Under the pieces are notes generated by a model, which did no database searches, had not been told where the DNA came from, and was given only the letters and a program-made list of their open reading frames with translations. Source: an uncultured Clostridia bacterium (GTDB lineage Bacteria > Bacillota > Clostridia > Oscillospirales > Oscillospiraceae). Taken from it: DNA of 14,165 bases. The stretch lies in contig CAMDZY010000026.1 of the NCBI GenBank assembly GCA_945910975.1, forward strand, positions 1 to 14,165, read 5' to 3'. Below, piece by piece: positions 7,268 to 14,160 of the stretch; position 1 is the first letter of the stretch, and each line of letters begins with the position of its first letter. Both the position numbers and the translations under genes were made by a program.

Positions 7268-7612
7268 ATGATGTTTTTGGTATTTGGCACCAACCCGGAG
7301 ATGGAACACATCGGTATCGGTACGGCCGGTATTGTTGCGATCCTGGGTTATGTGGTGGTATTTGTCGGGCTGGTTTTGCTGATGGCTGTGATCTATGCCT
7401 TGGGCAAAGCAATGACATCCCGCAAAAAGGCGGCACCCGCTGCACCCGCAGCACCGGTCGTTGCGGCAGAACCTGCTCCCGGCACGGCCGGCGAGGTGAA
7501 GCTGTACTCGGTCAGTGACCGCGATGCAGCCCTGATTATGGCAATCGTTGCCAATAAGCTGCAAAAACCCTTGAACGAACTGCGGTTCAAATCCATCAAG
7601 GAGGTTCAGTAA
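7268..7612 (+). CDS. OadG/MmdD-like small membrane anchor subunit of the decarboxylase
   Basis: 114-residue protein with one N-terminal transmembrane helix (about 18-46), a positively charged stop (SRKK, 51-54), an Ala/Pro-rich flexible linker (about 55-74) and a small C-terminal domain with DRDAALIMAIVANKL (84-98) and ELRFKSIKE (104-112). This is the layout of the gamma/delta subunits of sodium-pumping oxaloacetate, methylmalonyl-CoA and glutaconyl-CoA decarboxylases, which dock the soluble carboxyltransferase onto the membrane beta subunit. The C-terminal tail looks more like the delta (MmdD/GcdD) type than the His-rich OadG of Klebsiella. The ATG at 7268 has AAGGAGG 6 nt upstream, overlapping the oadA stop; a second ATG follows directly. 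The gene lies inside the tight oadA-carrier-oadB series. Confidence 0.82.
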   Translation: MMFLVFGTNPEMEHIGIGTAGIVAILGYVVVFVGLVLLMAVIYALGKAMTSRKKAAPAAPAAPVVAAEPAPGTAGEVKLYSVSDRDAALIMAIVANKLQKPLNELRFKSIKEVQ

Positions 7613-7615
7613 AGA

Positions 7616-8008
7616 ATGAAGTATAAAGTTACGTTAAACGGAAAAACCTACGAAGTTGAAGTAGAAGCAGACAAGGCCATGCTGGTCGATGAATATGAAG
7701 CCTTTGCACCGGCACCGGCAGCACCTGCTGCGCCTGCCGCACCCGCCGCTGCTGCACCTGCTGCACCCGCTCCCGCTGCTGTTGCAGTCGGTCCCGGCGA
7801 GGTCGTCGCGGCACCGATGCCCGGCACCATCCTGCGCGTGAATGTGACGCAGGGTCAGGTAGTTAAGTCCGGCGATATTCTGGCTGTTCTGGAAGCCATG
7901 AAAATGGAAAATGAAATTCTCGCTCCCCGTGACGGCTCTGTTTCGCAGGTTGTTGTTTCCAAAGGCTCCACGGTGGATACCGGCGCTCCCCTGGTCGTAC
8001 TGGCTTAA
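7616..8008 (+). CDS. Biotin carboxyl carrier protein of the decarboxylase complex
   Basis: 130-residue biotinyl carrier that shuttles CO2 as carboxybiotin from the OadA active site to the membrane OadB subunit. Residues 1-28 (MKYKVTLNGKTYEVEV...) are the short N-terminal segment typical of GcdC/MmdC-type carriers. Residues 31-55 are an Ala/Pro-rich swinging linker, and 60-130 form the biotinyl-lipoyl domain with the biotinylation motif EAMKM (93-97), so biotin attaches at K96. The flanking PMPGTI (67-72) and LAPRDG (102-107) are also typical. The start ATG at 7616 follows AAGGAGG (7598-7604), 11 nt upstream and inside the end of the previous gene. It supplies the domain missing from OadA. No biotin ligase gene is in the window, so BirA must act from elsewhere. 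Confidence 0.95.
   Translation: MKYKVTLNGKTYEVEVEADKAMLVDEYEAFAPAPAAPAAPAAPAAAAPAAPAPAAVAVGPGEVVAAPMPGTILRVNVTQGQVVKSGDILAVLEAMKMENEILAPRDGSVSQVVVSKGSTVDTGAPLVVLA
7706..7780 (+). repeat. Ala/Pro codon repeat encoding the carrier linker
   Basis: A low-complexity run of GCN and CCN codons encodes residues 31-55 of the biotin carrier (Ala-Pro and Ala-Ala-Pro units). Synonymous codons are mixed (GCA, GCT, GCC, GCG; CCG, CCT, CCC), so the DNA is not a clean tandem repeat. That suggests selection for the protein linker rather than recent slippage, although length variation between strains is likely. Confidence 0.8.
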
Positions 8009-8013
8009 GGAGG
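8007..8013 (+). promoter_or_regulatory. Ribosome binding site that sets the oadB start
   Basis: AAGGAGG at 8007-8013 overlaps the stop of the carrier gene. The first in-frame ATG (8014) directly abuts it with no spacer, whereas the second ATG (8020) is 6 nt away, which is near optimal. I therefore start oadB at 8020. Confidence 0.75.
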
Positions 8014-8019
8014 ATGCCC

Positions 8020-9237
8020 ATGAACGTACTTGCTTTTAGTGTGGGCGATACCCTCATGAAACTGCTGCGGGAATCCGGTTTTGCCAGCTTTTTCGTTGGC
8101 GATGGCTGGAAATCACTGGTTATGATTGTGATTGCCTGCGTGCTGCTTTATTTGGGCATTGTCAAAAAATTCGAGCCGCTGCTGATGGTGGGCATTGCTT
8201 TTGGTTGCCTGCTGACGAACCTGCCCGGTTCCAGCCTGTATACGCCGGAACTTTGGACAGAGTTTATGCAAGAAGGCGGCGAGTTCTATCACAGCTACGG
8301 TCACGTCCTGCAAGAGGGCGGCCTGCTGGACTTCTTCTATATCGGTGTTAAGGCCGGTATTTATCCCTGCCTGATTTTCATGGGCGTTGGCGCAATGACG
8401 GACTTCGGCCCGCTGATTTCCAACCCCAAGAGTATGCTGATGGGCGCAGCCGCGCAGCTGGGCGTGTTTGTAGCGTTCTTCGGCGCAATCCTGATAGGAT
8501 TTACCGGCCCGGAAGCCGCTTCCATCGGTATTATCGGCGGCGCAGACGGCCCCACGGCAATCCTGACTGCATCCCGTTTGGCTCCGCACCTGTTGGGCGC
8601 GATTGCAATTGCTGCCTATTCTTACATGGCGCTGATTCCGTTGATTCAGCCGCCGCTGATGCGCCATTGCACCAGCAAGAAGGATCGCGCGATCAAGATG
8701 GAACAGACCCGCGAGGTCAGCAAAAAGGAAAAGATTATTTTCCCCATTGTGGTTTCCATTTTTGTCATCCTGCTGCTCCCCTCCACGGCTCCGCTGATTG
8801 GCTGCCTGATGTTGGGTAACCTCTTCCGCGAATGCGGTGTGACCGATCGCTTGTCCGACACCGTACAAAATGCACTGATGAACATTGTCACCATCCTGCT
8901 GGCAACTTCTGTCGGTGCAACCACGGTTGCAAGCCAGTTCCTGACGATGAAAACCTTGGGTATCGTCCTGCTGGGTCTGGTTGCGTTTGGCATTTCCACC
9001 GTTGGCGGTCTGCTCGCGGGCGATGTCATGTGTAAACTCAGCCACGGCAAGATTAACCCGCTGATCGGGTCTGCCGGTGTTTCCGCCGTTCCGATGGCTG
9101 CCCGTGTTTCTCAGATCGAAGGCCAGAAGGAGAATCCTTCCAACTTCCTCCTGATGCACGCCATGGGTCCCAACGTGGCCGGTGTCATCGGTTCCGCCAT
9201 CGCAGCCGGTTTCCTGATGGCTGTGTTCGGCGCATAA
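8020..9237 (+). CDS. oadB: Sodium-translocating decarboxylase beta subunit
   Basis: Integral membrane subunit that decarboxylates carboxybiotin and couples this to Na+ export, consuming a proton. The 405-residue protein is highly hydrophobic, with about nine or more membrane segments. Key functional residues known from Klebsiella OadB line up at constant spacing: D176 in IIGGADGPTA (171-180), Y202 in SYMALIPLIQPP, N346 and S355 in INPLIGSAGVSAVPMAARVS (345-364). These match Klebsiella D203, Y229, N373 and S382. The set of Na+-site residues is therefore intact, and a working pump is expected. The family (OadB/MmdB/GcdB) does not reveal the substrate by itself; the OadA-type partner gives oxaloacetate specificity. 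The start at 8020 is chosen from ribosome-site spacing. It is the last gene of the cluster, with a hairpin 14 nt after the stop. Confidence 0.96.
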   Translation: MNVLAFSVGDTLMKLLRESGFASFFVGDGWKSLVMIVIACVLLYLGIVKKFEPLLMVGIAFGCLLTNLPGSSLYTPELWTEFMQEGGEFYHSYGHVLQEGGLLDFFYIGVKAGIYPCLIFMGVGAMTDFGPLISNPKSMLMGAAAQLGVFVAFFGAILIGFTGPEAASIGIIGGADGPTAILTASRLAPHLLGAIAIAAYSYMALIPLIQPPLMRHCTSKKDRAIKMEQTREVSKKEKIIFPIVVSIFVILLLPSTAPLIGCLMLGNLFRECGVTDRLSDTVQNALMNIVTILLATSVGATTVASQFLTMKTLGIVLLGLVAFGISTVGGLLAGDVMCKLSHGKINPLIGSAGVSAVPMAARVSQIEGQKENPSNFLLMHAMGPNVAGVIGSAIAAGFLMAVFGA

Positions 9238-9250
9238 AGTATAAAGTTAA

Positions 9251-9297
9251 ATGCCGGAAGACACGGTTTTGCCCGTGCCTTCCGGCATTGATTTTGC
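9251..9297. terminator. Terminator hairpin between convergent oadB and ABC transporter operons
   Basis: ATGCCGGAAG-A-CACGG (9251-9266) pairs with CCGTG-C-CTTCCGGCAT (9273-9288). This 15-bp stem has one A/C mismatch and a short T-rich loop. On the plus strand it is followed by TGATTTTGCTT, a modest T-tract, so it should terminate the oadB transcript. On the minus strand the following TTAACTTTATAC is a weaker tail. It is the only hairpin between the two convergent operons, so it probably serves both. Confidence 0.78.
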
Positions 9298-10020
9298 TTA
9301 ATCATCCAACAGTTGTTTTGTGTATGGGTGCTGCGGGTTGGAAAACAGCGCCTCAACCGTGTTTTGCTCCACAATTTCACCGTTCTGCATCACAAGTACG
9401 CGGTCACAGATTTGATAGACAACGTTCAAATCGTGGGTAATGAAAAGATAGCTCAGGTGATATTCCTGTTTCAGTTCCGCCAGCAGGCGCAAAATTTGTG
9501 CCTGTGTGGTCACATCCAGCGCGCTGACCGGCTCATCGGCAATGATCAATTCCCGACCGCCGATCACGGCAGTTGCAATGGCAACGCGCTGGCACTGCCC
9601 GCCGGACAGTTGGCGCGGATATCTTGCCAAAAGGCTGTCGTCTAAGCCGACCCGCTGCAATATTTCACGAACCGCCCGCTGCCGCTCCGGGCGGCTTTTC
9701 CCTTGCAAACGAAGCGGTTCTTCCAGGCTCCACCCCACGGTATGCGCGGGGTTCAGACTGCCAAGAGGATCCTGAAACACCATCTGCGGTTTTTCCGTAT
9801 GCAAAATCACCTCGCCGGTATAGTCGGTGAGCATCCCGCACAGTGCCTTGGCCAACGTGGATTTTCCACCGCCGCTCTGTCCGACCAGCCCTAATATTTC
9901 ACCGCGATAAATGCAAAATGACACATCTTTTAAAATTTGCCTGCGACGCTTGGAAAAAGAGGATTTGCCGTAAAAGCTGTTGAGGTGCCGCACCTCCACG
10001 ATCGGTTGTTCCACCGTCAT
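9298..10020 (-). CDS. Peptide/nickel-type ABC transporter ATPase (DppF/OppF-like)
   Basis: One of two nucleotide-binding subunits that power the importer. In the 240-residue protein: Walker A GQSGGGKST (47-55), Q-loop Q83 in VFQDPLGSLNP, signature LSGGQCQR (138-145), Walker B LIIADEP (158-164), D-loop SALD (166-169), H-loop H196 (FITHD). The C-terminal HPYTKQLL (231-238) is the start of the oligopeptide-type C-terminal region, but the protein ends at once, making it shorter than the usual 300-330 residues. The ATG at 10020 overlaps the TGA of the upstream ATPase (ATGA), but the ribosome site AGGAGG (10023-10028) is only 2 nt away. A GTG two codons later (10014) has 8-nt spacing and may be the true start. 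Last gene of the operon. Confidence 0.93.
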   Translation of the reverse strand: MTVEQPIVEVRHLNSFYGKSSFSKRRRQILKDVSFCIYRGEILGLVGQSGGGKSTLAKALCGMLTDYTGEVILHTEKPQMVFQDPLGSLNPAHTVGWSLEEPLRLQGKSRPERQRAVREILQRVGLDDSLLARYPRQLSGGQCQRVAIATAVIGGRELIIADEPVSALDVTTQAQILRLLAELKQEYHLSYLFITHDLNVVYQICDRVLVMQNGEIVEQNTVEALFSNPQHPYTKQLLDD

Positions 10021-10802
10021 AACCTCCTGTTTCGCGTGGGAATGGCATTGATCAGAGCGCGGGTATAGGTGTGCTGCGGCGCATGAAAGATGGCTTCCAC
10101 GTTGCCTTGCTCCACAATTTTCCCGTGTTGCATCACCGCCACGTTCGTGCAAAGGCGGCGTACCACCTGCAAATTGTGGCTGATAAATAAAATCGCCATA
10201 TGATTGTCCCGATTGAGCTGCTTCAGCAGCTGCAAAATCTGCTGCTGCGTGGTCACATCCAGCGCCGTTGTCGGCTCGTCTGCGATCAGCAGCTTGGGGT
10301 TTGTGACGATTGCCGCCGCAATCATCACACGCTGGCGCATACCGCCGGACAATTCGTGCGGATATTTGCGGTAGATCTGCGCGGCATCGTGCAGCCCGGC
10401 TTGCTCCATCGCCTGCAAGGCACGCGCTTTCCGCTGCGTGGCGTTCCAATCCGTATGAATCCGCAGGCTCTCTTCCACCTGCTTGCCGATCTGTATCAAA
10501 GGATCCAGACTGCTCATGGGATCCTGAAAAACCGTGCCGACAATATTTCCCTGTAAACGCCGCAGCGCATGACGGTCGGCGTGTAAAATTTCCTGCCCGT
10601 TGAGCAAAATTTCCCCCTGCGCATCAAGACGGCGCAGATCCAGCAGACCGCAAATGCTCATGGCCGTCACGGTTTTTCCGCTGCCGCTTTCTCCCACCAG
10701 GCCGAGAATTTCGCCCTCGTCCAGATGAAAGCTGATACCGTCAACCGCAAATTTTTCCGCCTGTTCAAACCCAATGCGCAGGTCTTTCACTTGCAAAAGC
10801 AT
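10017..10802 (-). CDS. Peptide/nickel-type ABC transporter ATPase (DppD/OppD-like)
   Basis: Second ATPase of the importer, 261 residues. Motifs: Walker A GESGSGKT (37-44), Q-loop Q93 in VFQDPMSSLDP, signature LSGGMRQR (151-158, the M variant usual in DppD/OppD), Walker B LLIADEP (171-177), TTALDV (178-183), H-loop H209 (FISHN). The C-terminal end is AIFHAPQHTYTRALINAIP (237-255). It lacks the long cysteine-rich C-terminal extension that carries an iron-sulfur cluster in some homologues. The start MLLQVKDL at 10802 is chosen because GAGGAA lies just upstream; the open frame extends 15 codons further, but that stretch overlaps the upstream permease gene and looks noncoding. It follows the permease stop by 7 nt and overlaps the next ATPase by 4 nt. 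Confidence 0.94.
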   Translation of the reverse strand: MLLQVKDLRIGFEQAEKFAVDGISFHLDEGEILGLVGESGSGKTVTAMSICGLLDLRRLDAQGEILLNGQEILHADRHALRRLQGNIVGTVFQDPMSSLDPLIQIGKQVEESLRIHTDWNATQRKARALQAMEQAGLHDAAQIYRKYPHELSGGMRQRVMIAAAIVTNPKLLIADEPTTALDVTTQQQILQLLKQLNRDNHMAILFISHNLQVVRRLCTNVAVMQHGKIVEQGNVEAIFHAPQHTYTRALINAIPTRNRRL

Positions 10803-10809
10803 ACGTTCC

Positions 10810-11616
10810 TCAATTCCGGCGGCTGCGCTGTTGCAGTCCCTCGCCAATCAAACTAAAGCCCAAAATCAGCAGCACAATGGTCAGGCCAACGCTGATGGCG
10901 TACCATGGTGCGCTCTTCAAATAAATTTGACTGTCACTGAGCATCAGGCCAAGACTTGCATTCGGCGGCTGCACGCCGATGCCTAAATAGCTCATGCTTG
11001 CTTCGCTTAAAATTGCATTGTTAAAGCCGATGGCAATGGCCGGCAGCAAAACCTGCATTGTATTGGGCAGTATGTGCCAAAGCATGATTCTGCCATGACC
11101 GGCACCCATCAACTTCGCGTTTTGAATATAATTTTGCCCACGACAACGGGCAAACTCGGCGCGCGTCACGCGGGCAAAGCTGGGAATAAACAAAACGCCC
11201 AATGCACCGATCATCTGTCCGGTGCCGCTGCCTACCACGCTGACGATTACCAGCGCCAGCAAAACGCTGGGGAATGCCGTGATGGAATCGCAGATACGCG
11301 TCAAAATCAAGTCCGGCAAACCGCCGAAGTAGCCGCAAAGCGCGCCCAAAACTCCACCGGCCACGCTGCCAATCGCCACCACGCACAGAGCAATGGTCAT
11401 AGACATTCCCATGCCTTGCAAAACGCGACTGAAAATGTCACGCCCAAAGTTGTCCGTCCCCATGATATGTGCCATGGAGGGCGGCTGCATTTTTTCCGCA
11501 GGGTTCATTTCTGTCGTGTTGTAAGGCGTCCAGAATATGCTCAGTAAAGTCAGCAGCACCAAAAGCAGCGTGAGTGCTGTGCCGATGCACAGGAAGGAGT
11601 TTCCAAACCGTTTCAT
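10810..11616 (-). CDS. Peptide/nickel-type ABC transporter permease (DppC/OppC-like)
   Basis: Inner-membrane permease subunit that pairs with the DppB-like protein, 268 residues. An N-terminal helix (about 8-29) is followed by the DppC-type periplasmic motif MGTDNFGRDIFSRV (52-65). Then come the transport domain helices (about 74-98, 118-146, 189-206, 239-258) and the cytoplasmic EAA coupling region (NAKLMGAGHGRIMLWHILPN, 166-185), which contacts the ATPases. SMSYLGIGVQPP (207-218) is also typical of the family. The start ATG overlaps the preceding permease stop as ATGA (11613-11616), with purine-rich GGAGGGGAAAGG upstream. Membership of the family is clear; substrate cannot be read from the permease. 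Confidence 0.95.
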   Translation of the reverse strand: MKRFGNSFLCIGTALTLLLVLLTLLSIFWTPYNTTEMNPAEKMQPPSMAHIMGTDNFGRDIFSRVLQGMGMSMTIALCVVAIGSVAGGVLGALCGYFGGLPDLILTRICDSITAFPSVLLALVIVSVVGSGTGQMIGALGVLFIPSFARVTRAEFARCRGQNYIQNAKLMGAGHGRIMLWHILPNTMQVLLPAIAIGFNNAILSEASMSYLGIGVQPPNASLGLMLSDSQIYLKSAPWYAISVGLTIVLLILGFSLIGEGLQQRSRRN

Positions 11617-12566
11617 ACGCCTTTCCCCTCCTGCCGCAGTCTTGGATCAACCCACTGACAGAGCAAATCCGCCACAAAATGCACCAGCACGATCCACGTT
11701 GCCAGCAGCACCACAATGGCCTGCACGACCGGAAAGTCACGGCCGAGAATGCTTGCCAACAAGAGCCGCCCGACGCCGGGTATGGTAAACACCTGCTCAA
11801 CAATAATACTGCCGGTCATGATTTCCGCTGCCGAGGTTGCAAGGAAGGTGATGGTCGGCACCAATGTATTCTTCAGCACATGATGCCACAAAACCGCACA
11901 GTCCCGGCTCCCGCGACTGTGCGCGGTGCGCACGTAATCCTGCCCCCGCTCCTTTAAAACGGAGCTGCGGAGCATTTTTACCGTCATTGCTGTCCTTGGG
12001 ATCGCGATGGACAGCGCCGGAAGAATCAGATAGCGCAAAAACGCACCCCAGTCGGTCGTGTAGGACACAAAATCGCCCGGCACGAACCAGCGCAAGACGG
12101 TTCCAAACAAAAAGCAGCCCAAAATCCCCAGAAAAAAGGGCGGCACGCTCATAATCAACTGGTTCAGCGCCGTACAGAGCCAATCCAGCGCCTTATTTTT
12201 CATGCTGCCCGCCATCAGTCCAAGCGGAATGGACAAAATGACGGTGATCGCAAATGACATTAGAACCAGAATCCCGGTAATCACCAGCTTTTCGCCCAAC
12301 ATTTCCGAAACGGGCATATGATAGCTGTAGCTGGTTCCAAAGTTACCGGACAAAAAGCCCGTCAGCCACTGCCAGTAGCGCAGCAGCACCGGCTGATCCA
12401 GTCCCAACTCCTGTCGCAGCGCGGCCACAGCTTCCGGAGTCGCCTCCGTGCCAAGCAGCTTTGTGGTCGGATTGCCGGGGATGATTTGAAATGCAAAGAA
12501 GGCAAGAAGCGAAACGATAAACAATGTAATAATGAGAGTAAGAACTTTTTTTGCGATTTGTTTCAT
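11613..12566 (-). CDS. Peptide/nickel-type ABC transporter permease (DppB/OppB-like)
   Basis: 317-residue membrane permease. It has the DppB-type N-terminal helix (about 9-28) ending in FQIIPGNP (26-33), then the extracytoplasmic region with LGLDQPVLLRYWQWL (54-68) and GNFGTSY (74-80), as in this family. Core helices lie near 95-118, 133-157, 176-195, 236-258 and 283-305. The EAA loop is RTAHSRGSRDCAVLWHHVL (213-231), somewhat degenerate from the usual A-x-A-x-G form. EQVFTIPGVGRLLL (257-270) is conserved. Length is normal for the family. It begins 22 nt after the substrate-binding protein stop with AAGGAG just upstream, and its TGA overlaps the next ATG by 4 nt, indicating coupled translation of the two permeases. 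Confidence 0.95.
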   Translation of the reverse strand: MKQIAKKVLTLIITLFIVSLLAFFAFQIIPGNPTTKLLGTEATPEAVAALRQELGLDQPVLLRYWQWLTGFLSGNFGTSYSYHMPVSEMLGEKLVITGILVLMSFAITVILSIPLGLMAGSMKNKALDWLCTALNQLIMSVPPFFLGILGCFLFGTVLRWFVPGDFVSYTTDWGAFLRYLILPALSIAIPRTAMTVKMLRSSVLKERGQDYVRTAHSRGSRDCAVLWHHVLKNTLVPTITFLATSAAEIMTGSIIVEQVFTIPGVGRLLLASILGRDFPVVQAIVVLLATWIVLVHFVADLLCQWVDPRLRQEGKGV

Positions 12567-12588
12567 GCTCCTTGCCTCCTTTCAAAAC

Positions 12589-14127
12589 TCATTTATAATA
12601 TAACGTTGACATATCCATCACATACAACGGATAGAACTCAAAGCCGTCCAGCGCCGGATTGACAGCCACAAAATCCGCCAGATCCTGCAAATAGACATTT
12701 GCAGCGGTGTCGCTTAAAATTTTCAGACACTGCTTATAAAGTTCTGTCTGCGCGGCATCGTCCGCCGTGGCCTGGGCTGCTGCAAAGGTTTCGTCATATG
12801 TGGCATTCTGGTAGTTAATCATATTTTTGCTGTTGTCGCTGACCCACCGGGCAAGCATTCCGCTGGCAGTGAGCGTGCTGGTATCGAATCCCACAACGGT
12901 CGCTTGGAAGTTACGGTTGCCGTACACATCCTCCAGCCAGGTATTCCAGTCCACCAGATTCAATTCCGCCGTTACGCCCACCGCGCGAAGCTGCTCGGCC
13001 AGAACGGTGGCGGTGTCGACGTGCGGCTGGTAGTTGCTCGGAACCGTAATGCGCAGCGTAAAGCCATCCGGATATCCCGCCTGCGCCAAAAGCTGCTTGG
13101 CCTTTTCCGGGTCATAAGGGTAGGCATTGGCGAGATCAGCGTCAAAATATTTGCCAAACGCCGGATACATAGACGAACCGACCTTGGTGCCGTGACCCTG
13201 TGCGGTCAGCTCCAGCATGGCGTCCACGTCCACCGCATAGCAAAGCGCCTGCCGAACCGTTTCGTTGTTCAGCGGTTCCACGGCGTTGTTGAGGTAAATC
13301 GCCTGCACCAGATTCATTGTGCCTTCCAGCACTTGGTAGCCGTTGGTCAGATTGTTGATTTGATCAATCGTCAGATGCGCCACCAGATCCAGTGCGCCGC
13401 TGTCGAGTGCCGTGAACAAAGCCGTGCTGTCCTCGTAGATCTTATAGGTCACCTTATCGAGCTTGGCCGGCTCTCCATAGTATGCCGCATTGCGCTCCAA
13501 AACAATATTTTCCTGCACGCTGCGGGAAACAAAGCGGAACGGCCCCGTACCGACAGGCTTTGTCGCCTGATCGGCATAGTCGCAAGGCACAATGCTGACG
13601 GCCGATGCGTTGCTGATAAAGTCGCTGTCCGGCGCGGAAAGTGTGATGATGATTTGATTTCCCTCTGCGACAATGGAGTCGACAGAAGAAAGCGCCGTTA
13701 CCAGGGCGGAATTTACCGAGGTAGCGGCGCAGGTTTCAAATGAGTAAATCACGTCGTCTGTCGTGCAGGCTTTGCCGTTGTGAAAAACCACATCATCACG
13801 CAAGGTGAAGGTGTAGGTACACAAGTCCGGCGACACGGAATAATCCGATGCCACTGCACAGACAAAGTTGCCGTCCTTGTCGGGCTTGACAAGCCCCTCA
13901 AAGACGTTGAACATGACCTCACGAGTTCCTGCGGCCGTTGCATAGCACGGGTCAAGACTGCTGTCCAGGTCCTGGGCAATGCCAACGGTGATTGCATTGG
14001 CCTGCCCGGAAGAAGGTGTAGTTTCGTCGCTGGCATTGGGTGCCGGATTCGTTGCTCCTCCACAGGCGCAGAGTGAACACGTCATAACAGCCATTGTCAG
14101 GAAAACTGCAAGAATGCGTTTTTTCAT
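12589..14127 (-). CDS. Peptide/nickel ABC transporter substrate-binding lipoprotein (SBP_bac_5 family)
   Basis: 512-residue extracytoplasmic lipoprotein that captures the ligand and delivers it to the permease pair. The signal peptide is MKKRILAVFLTMAVMTCSLC, with lipobox L19-C20-A21-C22, so C22 is the likely lipidated residue. A Ser/Thr/Asn/Pro-rich tether follows to about residue 44. The SBP_bac_5 fold is shown by FHNGK (115-119), DDVIYSFE (124-131), GTGPFRFV (193-200) and, further on, YDPEKAKQLLAQAGYPDGF. The ATG at 14127 is chosen over the in-frame ATG at 14151 because GGAGGAG (14137-14143) lies between them, 9 nt before the chosen start, and the shorter form begins with a clean signal peptide. 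The ligand may be peptides, nickel chelates or another compound. It is first in the operon, whose promoter lies beyond the window. Confidence 0.95.
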   Translation of the reverse strand: MKKRILAVFLTMAVMTCSLCACGGATNPAPNASDETTPSSGQANAITVGIAQDLDSSLDPCYATAAGTREVMFNVFEGLVKPDKDGNFVCAVASDYSVSPDLCTYTFTLRDDVVFHNGKACTTDDVIYSFETCAATSVNSALVTALSSVDSIVAEGNQIIITLSAPDSDFISNASAVSIVPCDYADQATKPVGTGPFRFVSRSVQENIVLERNAAYYGEPAKLDKVTYKIYEDSTALFTALDSGALDLVAHLTIDQINNLTNGYQVLEGTMNLVQAIYLNNAVEPLNNETVRQALCYAVDVDAMLELTAQGHGTKVGSSMYPAFGKYFDADLANAYPYDPEKAKQLLAQAGYPDGFTLRITVPSNYQPHVDTATVLAEQLRAVGVTAELNLVDWNTWLEDVYGNRNFQATVVGFDTSTLTASGMLARWVSDNSKNMINYQNATYDETFAAAQATADDAAQTELYKQCLKILSDTAANVYLQDLADFVAVNPALDGFEFYPLYVMDMSTLYYK

Positions 14128-14143
14128 TGCTAAATTCTCCTCC

Positions 14144-14160
14144 CGCCGCATTTTGCGGCG
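14144..14160 (-). promoter_or_regulatory. Leader hairpin next to the substrate-binding protein ribosome site
   Basis: CGCCGCA (14144-14150) and TGCGGCG (14154-14160) form a perfect 7-bp GC-rich stem with a 3-nt loop. On the minus-strand mRNA it lies directly before the GGAGGAG ribosome site, with no gap. It is too close to the gene and lacks a T-tract for a terminator. It may stabilise the mRNA or tune ribosome access. The rest of the leader is outside the window. Confidence 0.5.

Noticed and set aside
5924..7564. Long open frame (546 codons) on the minus strand opposite oadA
   Set aside because: Same codon-bias effect. It spans oadA and into the next gene, is low complexity and Cys/His/Gly-rich, and has no convincing start or domain.
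7706..7780. Possible tandem DNA repeat or phase-variable tract
   Set aside because: Synonymous codons are mixed and unit lengths vary, so it is better explained as a protein linker encoded by Ala/Pro codons.
8113..9159. 348-codon open frame on the minus strand opposite oadB
   Set aside because: Its translation is Gln/His/Asn-rich with no domain, and the plus strand carries intact OadB motifs.
10021..10449. Long N-terminal extension of the DppF-like ATPase frame
   Set aside because: It overlaps the coding sequence of the upstream ATPase in another frame and its translation is Arg/Ala/His-rich. The real protein begins at MTVEQP or two codons later.
12904..13743. 279-codon open frame on the plus strand opposite the substrate-binding protein gene
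   Set aside because: Arg/His/Val-rich translation without domain features. The minus-strand frame encodes a complete lipoprotein.
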